Made by a program: the position numbers and the translations under genes
Assembly (NCBI GenBank): GCA_044357775.1
Contig: JBIKOX010000052.1
Coordinates: 1-15,354 of the forward strand
Source of the DNA: UBA4416 sp044357775
Lineage (GTDB): Bacteria > Bacteroidota > Bacteroidia > B-17B0 > Aurantibacillaceae
Direction of reading: 5' to 3'
DNA length: 15,354 nt
Shown: positions 6,717 through 12,456 of the stretch, one piece after another
Numbering within the stretch: the stretch's first letter is position 1
Layout of the letters: the number at the start of each line of letters is the position of its first letter
Notes under the pieces: generated by a model
Databases searched by the model: none
What the model saw: the letters and a program-made list of their open reading frames with translations, nothing else
What the model was told of the DNA's origin: nothing

Positions 6717-7805
6717 TTAAAAAGCCCTAACCGCACGCACATAGCCTGCGTAGTACTTATCGCCGTAGTTGGTGGCGGAGCCACTGTAGAAGTTGAAGGT
6801 CCACGCGGTGGTGGCGTCGTTCTCCGAACTACTCCAATAGGAGGCCGCTGATAATTGAGTTGCACCTGCAATTTGAGATATAGCCCTTGACACTGTATAA
6901 TTATTATTCCAAAGCATATTTAATTCTTGTAATGATGGTAAGTACCAATCACTTTGCCCACCATTAGTAGAGTTTAAACATAATGCGGCTGCGCTATTGG
7001 TATGCCCTGCTTGGTTAATAATAGCATTACTGTTGCTTAAACCATCCCAATTACTTTGAGCTGCAGGGCCAATTAAAACTTGGTCTATATTACTCCAAAC
7101 TTGTGCTGTGCTTAAATCAGTTTTATCTACAATTAAACCATGTTCAACACCTGCATTATCTTTAAAAAGATGAAAAATAACACCACCACCAAATTGCTCG
7201 CCAATATAATGTGTAAAATTACCAGCGCCGCCAGCATTACTAGCTGTTATTGTATTGTTAGTAATACTAATTCCTGAACCGGCAATTAATTTTTGTTGTT
7301 TATTGTTCCAATTTGCTGTATCTACAGTTGTAATACCCTTTGCAACTGAGGTTCCAAAAATTGGGTCTGTTTCAGTAGCTGCTCCACCAACAATACTTTC
7401 GGCAGTTTTAGCATGCAAGGCATAAGGCACACTTAATAATTGCGTAGTTCCCATCGTTAAAAAATTAGTACTGCCGTTAGCATCCATACCAACTTTTAAA
7501 TAATAGTTATCGCTACTCCAATTAATAGCAGCCATGCTGCCGCTTTGCACCGCACCTGCACCAACCGTTAAATTAAATAAACCAAAAGCATCGGTATTTA
7601 CAAAATGGTTTTCTTGGTATTGCAAAACGCCCAATGCGGATGTTTTTACTATACCTATTTGTATACCTATAGTTGTATTAGCAATTGGCACACCGGCAGC
7701 GTTGCGCGCTACGGCGCTATAATTAAATGCATTTGGTGGCACTTGCGCAATTAATAAATTGCTGATGCAAAAAGCGAGCGTTAAAAGTGTAAATAGTTTT
7801 TTCAT
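6717..7805 (-). CDS. Secreted DUF1566 (C-type-lectin-like) surface protein
   Basis: This 362-residue protein has a signal peptide at residues 1-21 (MKKLFTLLTLAFCIS...IAQ). An N-terminal module (~22-135) starts PNAFNYSAVARNAAG and ends LLSVPYALHAKTA, a pattern common at the start of Bacteroidota surface or fibre-like proteins. A linker (~136-195, NNKQQKLIAGSGISI) is followed by a DUF1566 domain (~198-362) with GGGVIFHLF, SDWYLPSLQELNMLW, YWSSSE and the terminal GYVRAVRAF. DUF1566 adopts a C-type-lectin-like fold suited to ligand binding. It has no T9SS sorting domain itself, but is 18 bp downstream of a small T9SS-sorted protein in the same operon. The last ~43 codons are much more GC-rich than the rest and look like a DGR variable region. 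Confidence 0.88.
   Translation of the reverse strand: MKKLFTLLTLAFCISNLLIAQVPPNAFNYSAVARNAAGVPIANTTIGIQIGIVKTSALGVLQYQENHFVNTDAFGLFNLTVGAGAVQSGSMAAINWSSDNYYLKVGMDANGSTNFLTMGTTQLLSVPYALHAKTAESIVGGAATETDPIFGTSVAKGITTVDTANWNNKQQKLIAGSGISITNNTITASNAGGAGNFTHYIGEQFGGGVIFHLFKDNAGVEHGLIVDKTDLSTAQVWSNIDQVLIGPAAQSNWDGLSNSNAIINQAGHTNSAAALCLNSTNGGQSDWYLPSLQELNMLWNNNYTVSRAISQIAGATQLSAASYWSSSENDATTAWTFNFYSGSATNYGDKYYAGYVRAVRAF
6720..6848 (-). other. Candidate DGR variable region at the 3' end of the DUF1566 gene
   Basis: Bases 6721-6840 contain 67 G/C of 120 (56%, counted by eye), against 44 of 120 (37%) in the next 120 bases of the same gene. Residues 329-354 are encoded by 26 codons, of which 20 end in C (AAC, GAC, GCC, ACC, TTC, TAC, GGC, TCC). 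The rest of the gene prefers A- or T-ending codons. Variable regions copied from a template rich in AAC codons by an adenine-mutating reverse transcriptase give this NNC pattern. They lie at the 3' end of lectin-fold genes, and DUF1566 is among reported DGR target domains. No template repeat or reverse transcriptase is in the window, so this remains inference. Confidence 0.5.
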
Positions 7806-7823
7806 AGTTTTAAGTTTTAAAAT

Positions 7824-8342
7824 TTAGTGTTTAATTAATTTGTAAGTTGCTAACGTGGTATTGGCATCATCTTTTAAAACTAAAAAATAAGTACCCGCTG
7901 TGTAACCTGCTGTATTAATACCAATACGGTTACTCATACCGGCATATTTTTGTGTGCTTAGTTGTTTTCCTTGCACATCAACTATATCAATAGTTACCCA
8001 GCTTAACTTGGTGGCTAAAATATCTACAAAAACTAATTCGGTAGTTGGGTTAGGATAAACCTTTACATTTAGTAAATCTTTATTGGCTTCAGTTACTGAT
8101 AGCACAGACGTACTAACCGCTGCCCCCGAAGTAAAACCATTACCTAATGTATTTCCATTAGCATCAGTTTGCGCTAATACTACTAACTCGCCTACCGTAA
8201 AACTTAATGAGCCATTACTTTGTGTCATTTTTGTGCCACCACTGTTTACCGATTGTGGCGCAATGCTTTGAGCGTTAGTTAAGCTGCTAAAAAATACACC
8301 TACTGTAAAACCAGCAAGGCATTTTAATTTATAGTTTGTCAT
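7824..8342 (-). CDS. Small secreted protein with T9SS type A sorting domain
   Basis: This 172-residue protein has a signal peptide at residues 1-25 (ending SLTNAQ). A short module follows (QSVNSGG...SNGSLSFTVGELVV), of the kind often found just before the sorting domain. The C-terminal ~75 residues are a T9SS type A domain: VYPNPTTE, IDIVDVQGK, TAGYTAGTYFLVLKD and the basic end YKLIKH. Such domains direct export through the outer membrane by the type IX system, with cleavage and surface anchoring. It has little else beyond the sorting domain, so it may be a surface anchor or partner for the DUF1566 protein encoded 18 bp downstream. The upstream 258 bp contains a repeat copy; no convincing promoter was found. 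Confidence 0.88.
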   Translation of the reverse strand: MTNYKLKCLAGFTVGVFFSSLTNAQSIAPQSVNSGGTKMTQSNGSLSFTVGELVVLAQTDANGNTLGNGFTSGAAVSTSVLSVTEANKDLLNVKVYPNPTTELVFVDILATKLSWVTIDIVDVQGKQLSTQKYAGMSNRIGINTAGYTAGTYFLVLKDDANTTLATYKLIKH

Positions 8343-8470
8343 TATTTTTATGTTTAATTAGATTAAGAAACTTAGTTGACAAACGAATGTACAAATTTTT
8401 ACTATAAATTAGGCTATTGTATAATTTATATAAGGTGCGCAAATTTTAAGAGGATGTTGTCGTATCGAAG

Positions 8471-8582
8471 TTCTATTTTTTTAATAATCACGAAAAAATC
8501 ATTTTTTAATCCTATTAAATCAGTTTTATCTGCGTTCCATTTTTTTAATAATCACGGATTACAAATCCGCGACAACGAGGTA
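8471..8582. repeat. Intergenic repeat element, copy D
   Basis: Bases 8550-8582 match 6419-6451 at 32 of 33 positions and have the same orientation. The preceding part (AAATCATTTTTTAATCC, then ATCTGCGTTCC) matches the right half of copies A and B. A near-exact 22-base direct repeat lies inside the unit: 8471-8492 and 8535-8556 (one mismatch). CGGATT and AATCCG around ACA form a perfect 6-bp stem in this copy. The rest of the gap between the two leftward genes (8343-8470) is AT-rich with nothing else recognisable. Confidence 0.75.
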
Positions 8583-8600
8583 AATAATACAATGTTGGCG

Positions 8601-11015
8601 TTATTCCAAAACAAATTGTTTAGCTGCTATTTTTTTACCATTATCCAATACATTCAAAATATATTGGCCCTTTGCTAAATCAGAAACAGAAATAATATTT
8701 TCATTCGTAATATTGCTAATTTGTTTTACCATTTTACCTTGAAGATTATAAATTTCGATGTTGGCCTTTCCAAACGAACTAAACTTTAAAATAGTTACAT
8801 TTAATACAGCAGAAGCAGGATTTGGAAACAAATTCAATTCAATTTTATGATGTTGTTTTTCAGTATTACTAACTAAAATATTACTGTGTCCGTTTGCAAA
8901 AGCATATTCGCCAAGTTTAAAAGTATCTACTGTTATTAATCCAGTTTTTGATGATAATTTTAATTTAGAGTAACTAGACACTTCTCGCCAATCATCTGCT
9001 GCATTCTTCCTATACAATAAAATAATGCTATCACCATTTACTACGGTTAAACAAGTATCTAAATAACTATTATTAGAAGTTACTTTATTACCATCATAAT
9101 TAAATCTAATTTTACTTGCAAATCCAGGAGATAACAGCCCATCCACTTTCCAATAATGTTGCGAATTTAATCTAAAATTGTACTGATTACTTTTAAAAGC
9201 ATCTGGCGCAGCAAAGTTATGTTCAATTCTAATATAAGAAGAATCTAATCCTTTATTTGAAACAACAAGATTTGCTCTTCCAAGTGAATAAGAAATAGTA
9301 CCAGTTGACTTAATAGTTTTATATTCAGATGAAATAGCATCACTAATTTTAGAGTCAACATTAATTCCTACAAAATTAGGAACTACATTTGTTTGCAAAG
9401 TAAATGAACCAGAAGCACCAGTCACAGAAATGGTTTTTATTTCTTTATTCCATGCGCTATTCATAAAGGTTAATTCCAATGGTACATTCGAATATAAGTT
9501 GGGTGCTCCAAATAATTTTTGCTTAACAAATACAACTGTTGAATAAGGAGATGCAGTGCCTGTTGTTTTTACAGAGTCTACCGAAAAATGAGGCCATCCA
9601 CCATTTAACACCCAGTTGTCAAAAAAATCGGTTAAATTTTGTCCAGAAGATAGTTGTAGCAAATCTCTAAACTCAATACTATTCATATTCTTGTAAGCTT
9701 TTTGTTGCAACACATATTTTAATGCTGCAAAAAATGGAATATCTCCCATATAACTTCTTAAGGTATGGGCAACATCAGAACCTTTTTTATAAACATGATC
9801 GCCGTAAGTATATTCATGCGGAACACCGGATATGGCCCTAAATCCTTTTTCTCTTAAATGAATAAATTTAACAATATCATCATGCACCGATTTTACTTCG
9901 GTTAAATATTTACCGTAGTTATAAGTCCACTCTAAAAATAATCGTTCGCTATAACTAGCCATTCCTTCATTTAACCACATATCTTCTTGTGTTTCGCAAG
10001 TCATTAAATCTCCCCACCAATGATGCGACAATTCATGCGCCATTAACTGGGATTCATACGCAATTGATGTGGCGGCTTGAGGATAAGCAATGTTAGTAGT
10101 ATGTTCCATTGCGCCACTATTAAAAGGAACTAGGCAATACCCTACTCTGTTCCAAACATACGGACCATAATAATTTTCGTAACCTAAAATGGCATCAGGT
10201 AAATGAACAAAACCATTTTTTAAACCTATGGTATCAACAGCTCGAGCCGCTAATGTAATTGGTAAATTTCCATTAGCTGCATTAACAGTCCAATTAACTT
10301 GAGTATAATCAGCAACGGCTACCGAGGCTAAATAAGATGGAATCTCTTTATCTAAAACCCAATTTCGTGTTCTAAAACTTCCATTTACAACATCAGATAT
10401 TAATTGACCATTACAAAAAGAAGTTTTTGATGTACTTGTTATTATATTAAACTCATACAACGATTTTTCTACAAAATTATCAAAGCAAGGAAACCAAACT
10501 CGGCCATAATTATGTGGTTTAGCTCCAAAGCCTACGCCCAAATTATAGGCATAATTTCCACTAAATGAAAAACCTCCCCAACCTGCCGGATCGCCCTGTG
10601 GAACGCCATGATAGTAAACAATTATATTACTTGTATCAGTAGTATTTAATGTGGTTTGAAAATTTACTCGTAATAAAGTATCGTTATAATTATATGTCAA
10701 TAAAACTGAATTTTGAGTTATACTATCTATTGCCATTTTTAATAAATCTAACGAAATAGAATTTTGCGAATTTAATTTAGGTGCAAACTTAATAACGGTG
10801 TGTCCCTTTATTTTTTGATTACTAAAATCAGTAATATCTAAATTAATAGTGTACTTAATAATATCAAATGTATCGCTTCTTAAATTTTCAGGCGAAAAGT
10901 AAATAGATGCCACTTTAGCTGGTTGATGTTTAGATTGACAAGTAGCAACTTGAGCTAGAAATAAATTTACTTTCAACAAGAATACAATAGGAAGTATGTA
11001 ATAAATGAATTTCAT
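8601..11015 (-). CDS. Secreted M1-family zinc aminopeptidase with T9SS C-terminal sorting domain
   Basis: This 804-residue protein has a signal peptide at residues 1-21 (ending NLFLAQ). The N-terminal beta domain of M1 peptidases spans ~45-235. The catalytic domain contains GAMEH at 301-305 (the exopeptidase motif GAMEN with His for Asn, a change I have seen in Bacteroidota members), then H327-E-L-S-H331 and E350 exactly 18 residues later. This completes the zinc site HExxH-x18-E. VYKKG near residue 409 supplies the usual catalytic tyrosine. The last ~80 residues are a T9SS type A sorting domain (LFPNPASAVLNV, IEIYNLQGKMV, LAKGQYILNVLDNGKK, FVLE). The enzyme should remove N-terminal residues from peptides at the cell surface or outside the cell. 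It is a single leftward gene, and its 3' end abuts repeat copy D. Confidence 0.93.
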   Translation of the reverse strand: MKFIYYILPIVFLLKVNLFLAQVATCQSKHQPAKVASIYFSPENLRSDTFDIIKYTINLDITDFSNQKIKGHTVIKFAPKLNSQNSISLDLLKMAIDSITQNSVLLTYNYNDTLLRVNFQTTLNTTDTSNIIVYYHGVPQGDPAGWGGFSFSGNYAYNLGVGFGAKPHNYGRVWFPCFDNFVEKSLYEFNIITSTSKTSFCNGQLISDVVNGSFRTRNWVLDKEIPSYLASVAVADYTQVNWTVNAANGNLPITLAARAVDTIGLKNGFVHLPDAILGYENYYGPYVWNRVGYCLVPFNSGAMEHTTNIAYPQAATSIAYESQLMAHELSHHWWGDLMTCETQEDMWLNEGMASYSERLFLEWTYNYGKYLTEVKSVHDDIVKFIHLREKGFRAISGVPHEYTYGDHVYKKGSDVAHTLRSYMGDIPFFAALKYVLQQKAYKNMNSIEFRDLLQLSSGQNLTDFFDNWVLNGGWPHFSVDSVKTTGTASPYSTVVFVKQKLFGAPNLYSNVPLELTFMNSAWNKEIKTISVTGASGSFTLQTNVVPNFVGINVDSKISDAISSEYKTIKSTGTISYSLGRANLVVSNKGLDSSYIRIEHNFAAPDAFKSNQYNFRLNSQHYWKVDGLLSPGFASKIRFNYDGNKVTSNNSYLDTCLTVVNGDSIILLYRKNAADDWREVSSYSKLKLSSKTGLITVDTFKLGEYAFANGHSNILVSNTEKQHHKIELNLFPNPASAVLNVTILKFSSFGKANIEIYNLQGKMVKQISNITNENIISVSDLAKGQYILNVLDNGKKIAAKQFVLE

Positions 11016-11203
11016 TTTTATAATTTTACTTAAAGTTAATTATTTTTAATTGATTAATAAAACCAAATAAAAGTAAGATGTGCTGAAGAAATTACTTTTA
11101 CAAATACTTAATTAAATTCTATTCAGAGATTTATAAAAAGCATATCGTAACAAAATTTATTAAATAAATTATTCTAGTTTCATGACCTTCAGCCAATTAA
11201 ATA

Positions 11204-11226
11204 TTTTGCTATAAAACGTAGCAAAA
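11204..11226. promoter_or_regulatory. Palindromic candidate operator upstream of the polymerase cassette
   Basis: TTTTGCTA (11204-11211) and TAGCAAAA (11219-11226) are perfect inverted repeats around a 7-bp spacer, 42 bp before the DinB-like start. Arm centres are 15 bp apart, a spacing suited to a dimeric repressor. It lies in the 253-bp divergent region (11016-11268), which otherwise is AT-rich and has no other clear site. A damage-responsive repressor is an attractive guess given the genes downstream, but no repressor gene is present here. A chance palindrome in AT-rich DNA is the alternative. Confidence 0.4.
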
Positions 11227-11268
11227 CAAAACTCTATTTCGTAGTAACTTCAATTTCCCAAATTAATT

Positions 11269-12456
11269 ATGATGGAGAGAAAGATAGTACATATGGATTT
11301 AGATACATTTTTTGTATCCTGCGAAAGATTAACCAATTCGCAATTAAATGAAATTCCGTTAATTATTGGAGGAACTTCGGGGCGTGGCGTTGTATCATCT
11401 TGCTCATACGAAGCGCGTAAATTTGGTGTACGTTCTGCTATGCCTATGGTAATGGCTATGCGCCTTTGTCCTCAAGCTAAAGTTATTAAAGGTGATATGG
11501 AGTTATATTCAAAACTATCGCATCAAGTAACAGAAGTTATTCAAAGTAAAGCGCCTATTGTAGAAAAAGCTAGCATTGATGAATTTTATTTAGATGTAAG
11601 CGGCATGGATAAATTTTTTGGTTGCTACAAATTTACTAAAGAACTAGTAGAATTAATTACCAAAGAAACCGGACTACCCATAAGCTTTGCATTATCAGTT
11701 AATAAAACTGTTTCAAAAATTGGCACAGGAGAATCAAAACCTATTGGACGTTTAGAAATTAAAGAAGATAATGTTCGTCCTTTTTTAAATCCTCTCTCTA
11801 TACAAAAAATTCCAATGTTGGGAGATGTCACTTTTCAACTACTCTCAAGAATTGGCATTAGAACTATAGAAACACTATCCGAAATGCCTGTTCAGGTTTT
11901 GCAACAAATGATTGGTAAAAACGGTATTGATATTTGGAAGAAAGCCAATGGCATTGATAATAATCCGGTAGAGCCATATTCAGAAAGAAAATCTATTTCA
12001 ACCGAACACACTTTTGAGCAAGATACCATTGATATTCCAAAACTTAAACTATTAATTGTTGGTATGATAGAAAAACTCGCCTTTCAATTACGATCCGAAG
12101 AATGGCTTACTTCAACAATTTCTGTAAAAATACGATACAGTAATTTTGATACTGAACAAAAGCAAAGTAAAATAGCTTACACATCTTGTGATCATGTATT
12201 GATTCCAAAAGTTACGGAACTATTTGACAAACTTTATAATCGCCGTATGCGCTTACGTTTAATTGGTGTTCGTTTTTCTGGCTTAATACGTGGCACTTAT
12301 CAAATAGATTTATTTGACGATACTACTGAAATGATGTCTTTATATCAAGCTATTGATAAAATGAAAAACAAATATGGTTTTGATTCAGTTATGCGTTGTA
12401 CTGGCGCATCTATCAAACCAAAAATTGATAAAAATAAAAATAATTATAAAAAATAA
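11269..12456 (+). CDS. Y-family DNA polymerase (DinB / Pol IV-like)
   Basis: This is a 395-residue translesion polymerase. The catalytic palm has MDLDTFFVSCE (first metal-binding Asp, with an aromatic steric-gate position) and SIDEFYLDV (second Asp and Glu). Both are intact, so it should be active, unlike ImuB-type proteins that lose these residues. The canonical segment NKxxAKIAS...KPxG reads NKTVSKIGTGESKPIG, so it is a divergent subgroup. The helix-hairpin-helix region (IPMLGDVTFQLLSRIGIRTIETL) and the little-finger domain (SISTEHTF onward, ~240-350) follow. ATG 11269 and ATG 11272 are both possible starts. Its stop codon abuts the ATG of the DnaE-like gene, so the two are surely co-transcribed. 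The pairing suggests a damage-tolerance cassette like imuB-dnaE2, but with an active Y-family enzyme. Confidence 0.93.
   Translation: MMERKIVHMDLDTFFVSCERLTNSQLNEIPLIIGGTSGRGVVSSCSYEARKFGVRSAMPMVMAMRLCPQAKVIKGDMELYSKLSHQVTEVIQSKAPIVEKASIDEFYLDVSGMDKFFGCYKFTKELVELITKETGLPISFALSVNKTVSKIGTGESKPIGRLEIKEDNVRPFLNPLSIQKIPMLGDVTFQLLSRIGIRTIETLSEMPVQVLQQMIGKNGIDIWKKANGIDNNPVEPYSERKSISTEHTFEQDTIDIPKLKLLIVGMIEKLAFQLRSEEWLTSTISVKIRYSNFDTEQKQSKIAYTSCDHVLIPKVTELFDKLYNRRMRLRLIGVRFSGLIRGTYQIDLFDDTTEMMSLYQAIDKMKNKYGFDSVMRCTGASIKPKIDKNKNNYKK

Noticed and set aside
6680..6871. Open frame on the - strand in another frame across the end of the DUF1566 gene
   Set aside because: It is a by-product of the GC-rich 3' end, where stops are rare; the product is low-complexity (Pro/Thr-rich) and the DUF1566 frame is clearly real.
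8343..8420. TTTG-containing stretches upstream of the T9SS-sorted protein gene as a promoter
   Set aside because: The -7-like elements have mismatches and no correctly spaced -33 TTTG, so this cannot be told from AT-rich background.
8376..8678. Open frame on the + strand (100 codons) between the two leftward genes
   Set aside because: It runs through repeat copy D and into the end of the M1 peptidase gene; the product matches nothing and has no sensible composition.
8601..11015. GAMEH instead of GAMEN as a sign of an inactive M1 peptidase
   Set aside because: The glutamate, the HExxH-x18-E zinc site and the catalytic tyrosine are all present, and His at this position occurs in related secreted enzymes.
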